Positions 24,908 through 33,697 of a DNA stretch of 64,000 bases are shown here, piece after piece; the first letter of the stretch is position 1, and every line of letters begins with the position of its first letter. The DNA lies in the NCBI RefSeq assembly GCF_020215665.1, contig NZ_CP084061.1:2388001-2452000 (forward strand), written 5' to 3'. The notes under the pieces were generated by a model. The model saw nothing but the letters and a program-made list of their open reading frames with translations, did no database searches and was not told where the DNA came from. A program made the position numbers and the translations under genes. The stretch is from Blautia parvula. Lineage in GTDB: Bacteria > Bacillota > Clostridia > Lachnospirales > Lachnospiraceae.

Positions 24908-24955
24908 ACTACCATATATTGTAAACATTCTTTGAATTTTCCAATATATGGTAGT
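24908..24955 (-). promoter_or_regulatory. paired NrdR boxes upstream of nrdD
   Basis: ACTACCATATATTGTA (24908-24923) and TCCAATATATGGTAGT (24940-24955) both match the NrdR consensus ACACWATATATWGTGT well and are 32 bp apart centre to centre, about three helical turns, as NrdR sites usually are. They lie just upstream of the -35. Confidence 0.8.
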
Positions 24956-25021
24956 TTTATTAATCAAATTATTAATTCCTGCGTTACTCTTCTGCGGCCT
25001 TTGACCGGTCGGTATAACGGC

Positions 25022-26263
25022 TTACAGACGTCCGAAAATATCCTTTGGAACCCTTGCTTTTACTGCGATTCCGCCGTCTGTATACTCCTCCTCCATGAGC
25101 TGTCCGTACTTGCGGATCTGCTGCAGAATCCCTGCATCTTTATAAGGAATCACGCGCTCCAGATAGATCTGGTCTTCCGTCACGATTTTTTCCAGCACTT
25201 CTTTCAGCCGCTCCAGGCCCTCCCCTGTTTTGGCAGAAATGCGCAGCACATGGTCAGCATTAAAATCACTGAGGATCTGTTCTCCGGAAAGTTTATCCTG
25301 CTTGTTGAAAAGTGTCACCACCTTTTTATTGGTCACTTCCAGTTCCCGGAGGGTATCATATACCACACGCATCTGGTCTTCCATCTGAGGATTGGAAGCA
25401 TCCACCACATGCAGAATGATATCCGCGTATTTTGCTTCCTCCAGGGTACTTTTAAATGCCTCGATCAAGTGATGGGGCAGCTTCCGAATAAAGCCAACGG
25501 TATCCGTCAGATAGACTCTGGTTCCCCCGGAAAGCTCCAGCATTCTGGTTGTCGGGTCCAGTGTGGCAAACAGTTTGTCCTCAGAAAGGACCCCGGCATC
25601 TGTCAGTGTATTCAAAAGGGTAGACTTACCCGCATTGGTATACCCTACAATAGCGGCTGTCATGACACGGTCCCTTTTCCGGCCCTCACGCAAAAGCTCC
25701 CTGTGGCGCTTCACCTGCTCAAGCTCCCGCTTTAACTGGGAAATGCGCTCCTTGATCAGACGCCTGTCCATCTCCAGCTTCTTCTCACCGGGACCTCTGG
25801 TTCCGATACCGCCGCCCAGACGGGAAAGGGAATTGCGCAGCCCCACAAGCCGCACTGCCCGGTAGCGAAGCTGTGCCAGCTCCACCTGGATCTTTCCTTC
25901 GCTGGTGGAGGCGTGATCCGCAAAAATATCAAGTATCAGAAGAGTCCTGTCCATCACCTTACAGTCCAGCTCCTGCTGCAGGTTGTTCATCTGCACCGGC
26001 GACAGCTCATCATCGCAGATAATGCCTGTGGCATCCAGCGCCGTGAGCAGCATTTTCAGCTCCTCCATCTTGCCCTTTCCCACATAGGTACCGGGATGGA
26101 TCCGCTCTCTTTTCTGGATCACCGTTCCCACCACCAGTGCACCTGCTGTTTTTGTAAGCTCCGCAAGTTCTTCCACGGATTCCTCCGTATCGTCGCCGTC
26201 TCCCTCCTGAACGCCTACCAGGATGACACGCTCCTCTGCTTCGTTTAAATCGTATAACTGCAT
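25022..26263 (-). CDS. hflX: ribosome-associated GTPase HflX
   Basis: A GTPase that binds the 50S subunit and splits stalled ribosomes under stress. The N-terminal HflX domain has GTYVGKGKMEEL, ICDDELSPVQMNNLQ and the Gly-rich SRLGGGIGTRGPGEKKLEMDRR. The G domain has G1 GYTNAGKST, G3 DTVGF and G4 NKQD. Length is 413 residues, typical. It stands alone in the minus-strand direction, about 240 bp downstream of the nrdD promoter region. Confidence 0.95.
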   Translation of the reverse strand: MQLYDLNEAEERVILVGVQEGDGDDTEESVEELAELTKTAGALVVGTVIQKRERIHPGTYVGKGKMEELKMLLTALDATGIICDDELSPVQMNNLQQELDCKVMDRTLLILDIFADHASTSEGKIQVELAQLRYRAVRLVGLRNSLSRLGGGIGTRGPGEKKLEMDRRLIKERISQLKRELEQVKRHRELLREGRKRDRVMTAAIVGYTNAGKSTLLNTLTDAGVLSEDKLFATLDPTTRMLELSGGTRVYLTDTVGFIRKLPHHLIEAFKSTLEEAKYADIILHVVDASNPQMEDQMRVVYDTLRELEVTNKKVVTLFNKQDKLSGEQILSDFNADHVLRISAKTGEGLERLKEVLEKIVTEDQIYLERVIPYKDAGILQQIRKYGQLMEEEYTDGGIAVKARVPKDIFGRL

Positions 26264-26495
26264 AAAAATCTCCTATAATATGTCTCTGTCAACTTGTCTT
26301 CCTGCTGTCCGCAGAGATAATCTGTAAAACTGTCTTATCATCATAACGCTTTTTCTATATGCTGACAAGGGGACATTTTTCACAAAAACATCTTGCAGTA
26401 CCGTGATGGTTTTCTTTTCGGTAATATGATAAGATAACAGAATAAGAAGAAATTTCCTAATGACGGGCAGTTTCAGAATAGAAGAGGTGAAGCAA

Positions 26496-27389
26496 ATGAA
26501 ATGTTCCATTCACGGCAGCACATACGATTTTTATAAAAATTATCAGCAGAATGACGTTCTGAGAGATCGTCTGAATTTACTGGCCGGAAATACCTTCGGA
26601 GGGTTATCCTTTGAAAAATGGTACCGGGAGGGTTACTGGACCGGGAAGTGTATGCCGTATACACTCTTTGACGGAAATGACTGTGCGGCAAATATCCTGG
26701 CCTCTGTTTTTCCTGTTGTTCTGAATAACGAGAAGAAAACGTATCTTCAGCTTGGCACGGTCATGACTGCACCCAAGTACAGAAACAGGGGATTGGTCCG
26801 ATTTCTGATGAATGAAATATTAAAAGACCAAAAGGACAACTGTGATGCGGTCTATCTGTATGCCAACGACCAGGTCGTCGACTTTTATCCCAAATTCGGC
26901 TTTACGGAGGAACGGGAATACCAGTACAGTAGACCTGTTTTTCCCAAGAAAGGAAGCATACGGAAACTTCAAGTGGATGATCCCGGCGACAGAAATATTA
27001 TGGAAAAAAGAATACCATGCGGCAATCCCTACACCTTGATCGAAATGCCTGACAGCACAGAATTTGTTATGTTCCACTGCCTCACATTCCAAAAAGACAA
27101 TCTTTACTTTCTGCCGGAATACGATGCTGTTGTTGTGGCCAAACAGGAGAACGATACTCTGCACTGCTACGGCATTTTCTGTGAAGACGGCAGCCATCTG
27201 GAGGATATTTTCTCTGTCGCCGCAGAGGAAAACTGCAGCAGAGTCTGTTTGGGTTTTACGCCGAAGGATTCCTGTCTGTTTGAAGCGGAGCAGTCAGAGG
27301 AGGAGGATACGCATTTATTCGTCTTTCAGGGTAAAGAAAATATTTTTAAGGACAATAAAATCATGTTTCCCGTACTTTGCCGAACATAA
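26496..27389 (+). CDS. GNAT family N-acetyltransferase
   Basis: A 297-residue protein. The GNAT acetyl-CoA site is visible in LQLGTVMTAPKYRNRGLVRFLMNEIL (about residues 80-105), with the R/Q-x-x-G motif as RNRGL, and DQVVDFYPKFGFTEERE follows. The remaining C-terminal half has no recognisable domain and may be a second, degenerate GNAT-like fold as in Eis-type proteins. The substrate is unknown. I chose the ATG at 26496, which has GAGGTG 6 nt before it, over an upstream in-frame ATG at 26460. Monocistronic, with a hairpin terminator downstream. Confidence 0.8.
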   Translation: MKCSIHGSTYDFYKNYQQNDVLRDRLNLLAGNTFGGLSFEKWYREGYWTGKCMPYTLFDGNDCAANILASVFPVVLNNEKKTYLQLGTVMTAPKYRNRGLVRFLMNEILKDQKDNCDAVYLYANDQVVDFYPKFGFTEEREYQYSRPVFPKKGSIRKLQVDDPGDRNIMEKRIPCGNPYTLIEMPDSTEFVMFHCLTFQKDNLYFLPEYDAVVVAKQENDTLHCYGIFCEDGSHLEDIFSVAAEENCSRVCLGFTPKDSCLFEAEQSEEEDTHLFVFQGKENIFKDNKIMFPVLCRT

Positions 27390-27409
27390 TGTTCCCCCAA
27401 TACAGAACC

Positions 27410-27464
27410 AGGCGGATTTGTCAACAGCGTGAATACAGCTTCACACATGTCGGCAAATCCGCCT
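27410..27464. terminator. hairpin between convergent genes
   Basis: Perfect 11-bp arms AGGCGGATTTG / CAAATCCGCCT with a 33-nt loop, between the acetyltransferase gene and the ABC permease gene. Confidence 0.6.
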
Positions 27465-27482
27465 GAATTTCCATAAAGACAT

Positions 27483-28127
27483 CTATACACATTCTTTTCT
27501 CTCATATATTTTTGAAGAGATCATATAGGATGCCAGCAGAAATACAATACAAAATACTCCAAATCCTGCCACTGCCATGTTCTGGTTCCGATACAGAAAG
27601 TCTGTCATAGAGTTGTAAAATGCGGAATTTGTAAACATAGAGCTGAAAAATCCCACTACCACAACGGTTCCTGAAAGTAAGTACTGAACTTTTACCACTC
27701 CTACTTTATATACGACGGGAATGAAAATTCCCATTAACAGAATGTAAACAGACAATGCCTGCATGATCTGCCATACATGCAAAACGTCTCGATTCATGAT
27801 AAGACAGACTGCCTCATATCCCGCTGTGCAGAGCAGAAAAAACAAGGTCATGATCAAATACCTCACAGCCACCAGTATTTTCTTTGAACAGGGCGCACAT
27901 AAAAGTATAACTTCACCTCCGGGATATTTTTCCTCTTCCGTACAAATATTTCCAAACAATATCAATCCCAAAATGTTGACTATCATCAGAAGCGGCACAG
28001 CCCCCACATCTATCTGAGCATCAAGTCTCCAGTTCAGGAAAACCGGCATACCGATAATCATCACAAGCATGATCAAAAGATTCTTTTTAACGAGTCTGAC
28101 ATCTTTCATAAACAGTGCTCTTACCAT
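27483..28127 (-). CDS. ABC-2 type transporter membrane subunit
   Basis: A polytopic membrane protein of about 214 residues with roughly six hydrophobic segments, of the ABC-2 permease type found with YtrA-family operons. It pairs with the ATPase encoded directly upstream, whose gene overlaps it by about 40 nt. I chose the ATG at 28127 with GGGGAG upstream; a GTG lies 9 nt earlier in frame. Export or peptide/antibiotic self-protection is likely, but the substrate is not known. Confidence 0.82.
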   Translation of the reverse strand: MVRALFMKDVRLVKKNLLIMLVMIIGMPVFLNWRLDAQIDVGAVPLLMIVNILGLILFGNICTEEEKYPGGEVILLCAPCSKKILVAVRYLIMTLFFLLCTAGYEAVCLIMNRDVLHVWQIMQALSVYILLMGIFIPVVYKVGVVKVQYLLSGTVVVVGFFSSMFTNSAFYNSMTDFLYRNQNMAVAGFGVFCIVFLLASYMISSKIYERKECV

Positions 28128-28998
28128 ACTCTTCACTCCCCTTTCCCATACATGCCATCAGTATCTCCTCCATATCCGGCCTCTCAAACACCACATCCGG
28201 AATCAGACGCTTCATTTCCTCTGTCCTGCTGGTGACAGCGGTAAATCCGTATTGGGTTTTCCTAAGACTGATGCACAGTTCTTCTGCCTCCCCGGTCAAA
28301 TCCCTGCTGTCACCCTTTGCGATCCTGTATTCCTCCATCAGGGCATCCTTCTCCTTCTGGAATACAATCCTGCCCTTGTCAATGAGAATAACAATATCTG
28401 CCACCTTCTCAATATCAGTCGCAATATGAGTAGAAAAAAATACACCTCTGCCCTCCCGCTCCATATACTCCCTGAGACTTTCCAGGATCTGTGCCCTGGT
28501 GAGCAGGTCAAGGCCGCTGGAGGGTTCATCCATGATCAAAAACTCCGCATGGTGTGACATGGCAAGCGCCAGGGAAAACTTCACTTTCATTCCTCTTGAC
28601 AATTCCTGTATCTTCTGTTTCTCGTTCAGGGAGAATTTACGTATCCAGTCCTTATACACGGAATCGTCCCAGTTCTTATACAGGGAAGCAAAAAGAGATG
28701 CCGTCTCCTTCAAGGTAAACATTCCGTAAAAGCCTCCGTTATCCGTAACCACACCGATCCGGTTCTTGATCTCCTGTTCGCTCTCCTTCCCTCCATACAT
28801 ATCCATTCCAAGAATATTCGCCTGGCCGCCGTCTCTATGTATCAGATTTAAGATGCCTCGGATGGTGGTTGTCTTGCCGGCACCGTTGTTTCCCACAAAT
28901 CCCGCAATACACCCCTCCGGTACGGTAAAGCTGACATCCTGAAGTTCAAACCTGCTATAGTTTTTCCTTAGATTCCTTACTTCCAGCACATTATCCAT
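28087..28998 (-). CDS. ABC transporter ATP-binding protein
   Basis: A 303-residue ATPase: Walker A GNNGAGKTT (about 37-45), signature LSRGMKVKFSLALAMS, Walker B LIMDEPSSGLD, and a switch His in FFSTHI. The signature has SR in place of the usual SGGQ pair, common in YtrB/BcrA-like subunits. The start ATG at 28998 overlaps the GntR stop and has GGAG upstream, so the genes are translationally coupled. Operon order is GntR regulator, ATPase, permease. Confidence 0.9.
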   Translation of the reverse strand: MDNVLEVRNLRKNYSRFELQDVSFTVPEGCIAGFVGNNGAGKTTTIRGILNLIHRDGGQANILGMDMYGGKESEQEIKNRIGVVTDNGGFYGMFTLKETASLFASLYKNWDDSVYKDWIRKFSLNEKQKIQELSRGMKVKFSLALAMSHHAEFLIMDEPSSGLDLLTRAQILESLREYMEREGRGVFFSTHIATDIEKVADIVILIDKGRIVFQKEKDALMEEYRIAKGDSRDLTGEAEELCISLRKTQYGFTAVTSRTEEMKRLIPDVVFERPDMEEILMACMGKGSEEYGKSTVYERCQTR

Positions 28999-29374
28999 TT
29001 CCAATCTCCTCGCTTAAAATGTCCAGCATCTCCATGATCTCCTCTTTGCTGATATCCAGCATAGATGCCAGTTTCAAGGCTTCCGTAAGCTTTTCCTCAA
29101 TCATTCTGCGTTTGGATTCCCTGAAAAGTTCTGTGTTACCGGCCTTTACAAAAGTTCCCAGTCCAACCTGACTGACCACAAACCCCTCTTTTTCCAGCTC
29201 CTCATAGACTCTTCGGATGGTCAGCACACTGACCTTCAGATCATTGGCAAAACTGCGGATAGATGGAAGCAGCTCCCCCTCCTGCAGCTCACCGCTCAGG
29301 ATATTCTCCTTTATCTGCTCCATGATCTGCTGGTACAGCGGTTCGTTGGCCGTGTTTGATATTGTTATCTTCAT
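28991..29374 (-). CDS. GntR family regulator, YtrA subfamily
   Basis: A 127-residue repressor. The winged HTH is complete (PLYQQIMEQIKENILSGELQEGELLPSIRSFANDLKVSVLTIRRVYEELEKEGFV) and a short C-terminal helical dimerisation tail of about 50 residues follows, with no ligand domain. This layout is the YtrA subfamily, whose members repress linked ABC transporter genes and respond to cell-wall-active antibiotics. The start ATG follows GGGGTGAG. The promoter and repeat directly upstream look like an autoregulated control region. Confidence 0.92.
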   Translation of the reverse strand: MKITISNTANEPLYQQIMEQIKENILSGELQEGELLPSIRSFANDLKVSVLTIRRVYEELEKEGFVVSQVGLGTFVKAGNTELFRESKRRMIEEKLTEALKLASMLDISKEEIMEMLDILSEEIGNG

Positions 29375-29387
29375 GACTCACCCCTTT

Positions 29388-29438
29388 AGTGTGTATCTCT
29401 ATACATCACACTATACACTTACATATCTCTTGTGTCAA
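29388..29438 (-). promoter_or_regulatory. promoter and operator of the GntR-ABC operon
   Basis: Minus-strand -35 TTGACA and -10 TATAGT, 17 bp apart (29410-29438). An imperfect inverted repeat with outer arms AGTGTAT / ATACACACT (29388-29419) covers the -10 and start site, and TGTATAG occurs twice within it. This is a likely YtrA-type operator. Confidence 0.65.
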
Positions 29439-29476
29439 TAGCTGAATGAAAAAAGCTGCCGCATGATTCCTGTTGA

Positions 29477-29618
29477 GTTACTGTTCACTGCGTGCCCAGT
29501 AACACGCTTCGCGATGCACAGATATGGAGCATTCTGCTCCATATCGCGCTGGCTGCCTCGGGATTTTCATGCCTGCGGCCTGAAAACACCTCGCGGGACA
29601 GTGGCGTGTTAACAGTAA
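29477..29618. repeat. structured intergenic repeat
   Basis: Hairpin GTTACTG / CAGTAAC (29477-29503), then a perfect hairpin GATATGGAGCA-TTC-TGCTCCATATC (29521-29545), and an outer pair GTTACTGTT with AACAGTAAC at the two ends of the element. No coding potential. Related in style to the element after argG. Confidence 0.55.
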
Positions 29619-31753
29619 CCCTTTTGATACAAAGCGATTCTCCCATCCTCCTTTATCACTTTCAACTGCTTTCCTCCAAAGGGGACGGTAAGGCAGAATT
29701 CTTTTATGGAATCCGGAATATGTGGTTCAAACCTGTATCCATTATGCTCTCCCGGGTCCGGATGGATCCCCGCCAGTTCCTCGATCAAAATACTGACAGG
29801 CGCTGTGGCCCAGGGATGGCATAAGCTGGTATTCCACTTCTGTTCCTTTCCCCATGCCTCAAAACAGGCGGAAGCCCCCTCCCGCAGCATGTTGACCCAG
29901 CCGTGTTCCCCTTCATTGACCAGAAGCCTGTATACGCTCTCATAACGTCCTGCATCCGCAAGAGCTTTGAGAACAAAATAACTTGGCATGACACCGCAGC
30001 AGAACCCTTTTTCCTCCAGAAAATCCGCTACACGGTCCGCTGCCTCCCCGGGTACCAGCCCGAAATACAGCGCGTACAGATTGGAGTGGAGAGAACAGTG
30101 TCCGCTCTGCTTACTGTCTGCAAACAGTTTTCTGTCCGGTCGATAAAAAGCATCTATATAGGCAGCCCGTATTTTTTCAAAGGAACAGGATGCGGGTATT
30201 CCCAGAATCCGCTCTATCTCTGTCAACGCCCTGAATGCCCCTGCATACAGAGCATTGATGACATTGTGGCAGCCTTTTGCCACCACCGGGCGGCTCAGGG
30301 TAAAATCATACCCGTCACGCAGATTTTCAGGCCAGTCCACCAGATTCCACTTCTCTGACACCCGGTCTAAAAGCCCGCTTTCGTCCTCATACACAGAAAA
30401 ATAATTTACAACACCTCTGGCAGTATCATAATATTTTCTCAGAAATCCCTTGTCCCCGGTGAATGCATAGTCTGTCAGCAGAAGCTGTGACCACAGCAGG
30501 GAAAAATCAGCGATTTCCTGCATAAATGCCCCCGGAGCCACTGCCATAAGGCCGGGACAGATGTCTTTTGTAAGGGCAAACTGGTCAATACATTTTCTCA
30601 GCATCTCTGTCTTTCCCGTCAGCCACACCTGGGAACGTGACGTGACCACCGCGTCCCCCAGATACTGCCCCTTCTCTCTTGTGGGGCAGTCAAGATATGC
30701 CTCCTGAGTGCCGTATTTTACCGTATTTCTGCACAGGGAAAATATACCCGCCAGTTTTTCCTCCGTGGTCCTCAGTGTACACAGGGAATCCTCCATGGGA
30801 TAATGACGGATCAGGGCGCGGATTTCCAGAATCTTTACGCTGCTTCCAAAACGGATTTCCGCGTATCGGAATCCTTTGTAGTCATACGGCTCCAGCTCGC
30901 AGATTCCGCCGTCCAGTGTCCATATCTCCCGGTATGTGCAGCCACAGCGCATGTCACAGCGGACACTGCCGTCCTTGCGCAGCTCCTCCCCGCAGAGAAT
31001 CTCCACTTCCGCTCCGGGCGGACCTGAGGCTTTGATCCGCAGACTGCCTGTAATCTCACGGCCTATATCCACATACCAGCAGCCTTCCTCTTTTTTTACT
31101 GTTTCCGGTGCCCTCTCGTATACGGCCAGCATTTTTGTGGGCTGTCTGACACAAGTATAGTCTGCCCACTCTGCCTTTATCATAGGCTCCCACCGGCTGT
31201 CATCAAACCCGGCAAGATTCCAGTCCGCATCCCAGCGCCGGCTGTCAAAGTTCTCCAAGAACTGCGTCTCATAGCCTGTTGTCTCCCCTATATAGGCCTC
31301 GGATATTTTGTATTTCCAGGAAAGGGGGAGGCATTCCTCCGAACTTCTGCAGATTAGCTGTGCGGTAAGGGCAAAGCGTCCGTCCCCGCTGTTCCACACA
31401 CGGTTGATAAGTCCCTGATAATAGAGATGTACTGCCAGCACATTTTTTCCGGGATGCAGAAATTCTGTAATATCTATCTCATTGTAATAATATTTCTCCG
31501 GCCACGCCGGGGCAGGGCCCTGTCCTGCAAATCTGCCGTTGACCCACAGCTTGTAGTAATCATCTGCGGATATGCGCAGCAGATACTTCTCTCCGTTCCC
31601 CTCTGTCTCCACATCTGAGCGGGCAAGAACATGGAGATTCTGCACCGGAAACACCTGCATGGTGCGCTTTTGGTGTTCTTTGTGATAAGGCTTTTCCGGT
31701 TTTATGCCGTCAAACAGAGGGATAGTCAGCCAAACCGGTTCAAATTTTGTCAT
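29609..31753 (-). CDS. alpha-L-rhamnosidase-like protein (GH78-type)
   Basis: A 714-residue protein. Residues about 55-115 form a beta-sandwich carbohydrate-binding module (YLLRISADDYYKLWVNGRFAGQGP). From about residue 320 is an (alpha/alpha)6 barrel containing YLDCPTREKGQYLGDA (about 353-368), the acidic cluster typical of GH78 and related six-hairpin glycosidases. A C-terminal beta domain ends with LTVPFGGKQLKVIKEDG. No signal peptide, so it is cytoplasmic. Activity on rhamnosides is the best guess, though related six-hairpin enzymes act on other sugars. Start ATG at 31753 has AGGAGTG upstream. No transporter gene adjoins it. Confidence 0.8.
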   Translation of the reverse strand: MTKFEPVWLTIPLFDGIKPEKPYHKEHQKRTMQVFPVQNLHVLARSDVETEGNGEKYLLRISADDYYKLWVNGRFAGQGPAPAWPEKYYYNEIDITEFLHPGKNVLAVHLYYQGLINRVWNSGDGRFALTAQLICRSSEECLPLSWKYKISEAYIGETTGYETQFLENFDSRRWDADWNLAGFDDSRWEPMIKAEWADYTCVRQPTKMLAVYERAPETVKKEEGCWYVDIGREITGSLRIKASGPPGAEVEILCGEELRKDGSVRCDMRCGCTYREIWTLDGGICELEPYDYKGFRYAEIRFGSSVKILEIRALIRHYPMEDSLCTLRTTEEKLAGIFSLCRNTVKYGTQEAYLDCPTREKGQYLGDAVVTSRSQVWLTGKTEMLRKCIDQFALTKDICPGLMAVAPGAFMQEIADFSLLWSQLLLTDYAFTGDKGFLRKYYDTARGVVNYFSVYEDESGLLDRVSEKWNLVDWPENLRDGYDFTLSRPVVAKGCHNVINALYAGAFRALTEIERILGIPASCSFEKIRAAYIDAFYRPDRKLFADSKQSGHCSLHSNLYALYFGLVPGEAADRVADFLEEKGFCCGVMPSYFVLKALADAGRYESVYRLLVNEGEHGWVNMLREGASACFEAWGKEQKWNTSLCHPWATAPVSILIEELAGIHPDPGEHNGYRFEPHIPDSIKEFCLTVPFGGKQLKVIKEDGRIALYQKGYC

Positions 31754-31762
31754 ATGTCTCAC

Positions 31763-31931
31763 TCCTGTTGATAAGCTGAAAATTTCCTAAAATTCATTGT
31801 TTCTGCTCTATCATAAGGCATTCAGGTTTTTAAGTACATGTAACTTTTTTGGATTATATGTACTATTTCTCTCTTTCTTATCTCCGAAGGTATGAAAAAA
31901 GAATCCAGCAGAAGACATCTATAGTCCAAAT
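31763..31931. other. gene-free interval
   Basis: Mostly A/T-rich upstream sequence of the GH78-type gene. No convincing promoter pair or operator was found by eye. Confidence 0.3.
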
Positions 31932-31978
31932 TGAAAAACAAAATGCCGGCAGATGGATGACACTTCCGCCGACATTTT
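31932..31978 (-). terminator. terminator of the AbiE operon
   Basis: On the minus strand, AAAATGTCGGC pairs with GCCGGCATTTT with a 17-nt loop, followed by GTTTTTC. Confidence 0.75.
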
Positions 31979-32066
31979 TGTATCTGTATTCCTAATTATT
32001 CCCACTGTTCCCTTATGAAATCATATTTGAATTTTGACTGCTGTTATGTAGCAATACCTTTATATT

Positions 32067-32987
32067 TCACTTACAGATCTCCGGCAAACTTTCTTGCCAT
32101 TCTCCCTTTGCGGCAGACCAATCTGCTGTATATTCTATACCTTCTATTGCCGCGGCAAATGGTTTGGCAAGAAATACATTTATTGTTTCCAGAACGGTGC
32201 CATAATCATCCGTATTGGTATTGATCTTACGGACAAAAGCTTTCCACTTCTTCTGCATTGCCGCATCATCGCCAAATCCCATAACCTGTTCAAACTGTTT
32301 TATACTGAACGTATGTCCACGGTTTACAAAAGTTCTGTGCAATGCTTCTGACAACACTCTGCCTTCAAAATCAAACTTATTTACAATATAATATATATCG
32401 TAATAGTCTTTCATTCTGCTGGAAAACTCCATTAAACTAAGGATTGCATCAATTTTTTCAGCGATAGTTGTCTCTAGTGAATATGTATTGATCATAGGTG
32501 CATTATAGTCAGGAAGCTGCGTCGGTATCTTGCGCTTTTCCTGTTTTGGTACGATTATGTCTCCCACACCGAAATCAATCCCAAATGGCGTGCGAGTGTT
32601 TTTAATATAAGCCACGACTGAAGCTCCGATACCCGCATATTTTTTTGCGAGAGCGATTGGTGCAACATCTTTGATTTCAAAAGTCACAAAATCATGCTCA
32701 GTAGGGGAAGCAATGATTTCTTCCAGCACCACTTTCAACTGTTCCGGTGTATTTGGAATTTTCTGAAGCAGAAAATCTACATCTACGGTAACACGACTGT
32801 CAAAACCGGTAAGCGAATAGATGAAAAGTCCGCCCTTTAATACAAGATTTTCCGCGTATTTCGATTTCTCTAAACGGCGCAGAAACTCCTCTTGGCAAAA
32901 GAGCTGCAGACAAAGTTGGTAACTTCTCCCGCTTTCTTTGGCAATCTTTTTAAGGCGTGCAAGTACAGACGCAGCTACATCAGCCAT
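32067..32987 (-). CDS. AbiEii-type nucleotidyltransferase toxin
   Basis: A 306-residue member of the AbiEii/AbiGii family, the toxin half of type IV toxin-antitoxin and abortive phage infection systems. It shows a nucleotidyltransferase core: LVLKGGLFIYSLTGFDSRVTVDVDFLL (GG...DxD, about residues 45-72) and, further on, TYSLETTIAEKIDAILS, a family signature around the conserved lysine. Related toxins add nucleotides to tRNA acceptor ends or other targets. The start ATG overlaps the antitoxin stop by 8 nt, so the two are translationally coupled. Confidence 0.88.
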   Translation of the reverse strand: MADVAASVLARLKKIAKESGRSYQLCLQLFCQEEFLRRLEKSKYAENLVLKGGLFIYSLTGFDSRVTVDVDFLLQKIPNTPEQLKVVLEEIIASPTEHDFVTFEIKDVAPIALAKKYAGIGASVVAYIKNTRTPFGIDFGVGDIIVPKQEKRKIPTQLPDYNAPMINTYSLETTIAEKIDAILSLMEFSSRMKDYYDIYYIVNKFDFEGRVLSEALHRTFVNRGHTFSIKQFEQVMGFGDDAAMQKKWKAFVRKINTNTDDYGTVLETINVFLAKPFAAAIEGIEYTADWSAAKGEWQESLPEICK

Positions 32988-33606
32988 TCAACAGCACCTC
33001 CATTACATTCATTACTTTTGTGTAAAGACGCATTGTTTTCGCATATTTGGAAAGATTGGCAAGATTCTTTTTCTCATCTGCCGCATAAGCATTGACTGCC
33101 TTATTAAAGAGTTCATTATCAAGCTTTGTGCGATATTTAAAGCAATCACAAAGTGTACGTTCTCGGTCATAGACAGGCAAAGAAATACCGCTGAAGTTTT
33201 CCATCGTCTTGCCAAGATTTAAAAACTCTCTTTGAATGTAATAGGTTTTCATGGATATCTCCTGCACACGCTTAACTGTCCTGACTGCCGTTCGCGGCAC
33301 CGCAATCGACCACTCGCGCGGGGCAAAGTCACTATATCCATAATGAAAAAGGGCTGATTCGACACAAATAATTCCCTGAGGGAGCAGTTCTTTAATCAGC
33401 TGTTCTTCTGTTATCATGGTATTATCAGGAAGTTGATAATATCCATGCCGGATTCGCTCTATTATTCCTTCTCTGCAAAGTGCGGCAACCTCATAATTTT
33501 TCATACCGGCTGCAAGAAAATCAGAAGTTCTTACAATACCGCCCTTTTCCTTTATTATGTTTCGTACAATTTCCTTTTTATTCAAACAGGCACCAACTTT
33601 CAGCAT
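32980..33606 (-). CDS. AbiEi-type antitoxin and autorepressor
   Basis: A 208-residue antitoxin. The N-terminal winged helix (KEIVRNIIKEKGGIVRTSDFLAAGMKNYEVAALCREGIIERIRHGYYQL) is the DNA-binding part, and the C-terminal part (about 85-205, including ERTLCDCFKYR and LDNELFNKAVNAYA) carries the toxin-neutralising function in studied members. The ATG lies inside a perfect inverted repeat and has no ribosome binding site; a TTG at residue 8, giving MNKKEIVRN, is an alternative start. Autorepression through that repeat is likely. Confidence 0.85.
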   Translation of the reverse strand: MLKVGACLNKKEIVRNIIKEKGGIVRTSDFLAAGMKNYEVAALCREGIIERIRHGYYQLPDNTMITEEQLIKELLPQGIICVESALFHYGYSDFAPREWSIAVPRTAVRTVKRVQEISMKTYYIQREFLNLGKTMENFSGISLPVYDRERTLCDCFKYRTKLDNELFNKAVNAYAADEKKNLANLSKYAKTMRLYTKVMNVMEVLLNG

Positions 33607-33628
33607 ACAATTTTACATTTTTGTATGC
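33603..33628 (-). promoter_or_regulatory. inverted repeat overlapping the AbiEi start codon
   Basis: Perfect 8-bp arms GCATACAA / TTGTATGC with a 10-bp spacer. One arm contains the ATG of the antitoxin and the other lies at the predicted transcription start. This is a likely AbiEi operator. Confidence 0.7.
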
Positions 33629-33631
33629 TTT

Positions 33632-33660
33632 ATTGTAGCATAAAATCAAAAAAATCACAA
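33632..33660 (-). promoter_or_regulatory. promoter of the AbiE operon
   Basis: Minus-strand -35 TTGTGA and -10 TACAAT with a 17-bp spacer. The implied leader before the ATG is only about 20 nt. Confidence 0.65.
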
Positions 33661-33697
33661 TGCCCAATGTTTCATATCGTCAACGCCGGACTCTTTT

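Noticed and set aside
24932-25735. A 267-codon plus-strand frame over the end of hflX
   Set aside because: Composition is unlike real proteins of the window and it runs antisense to the conserved HflX G domain.
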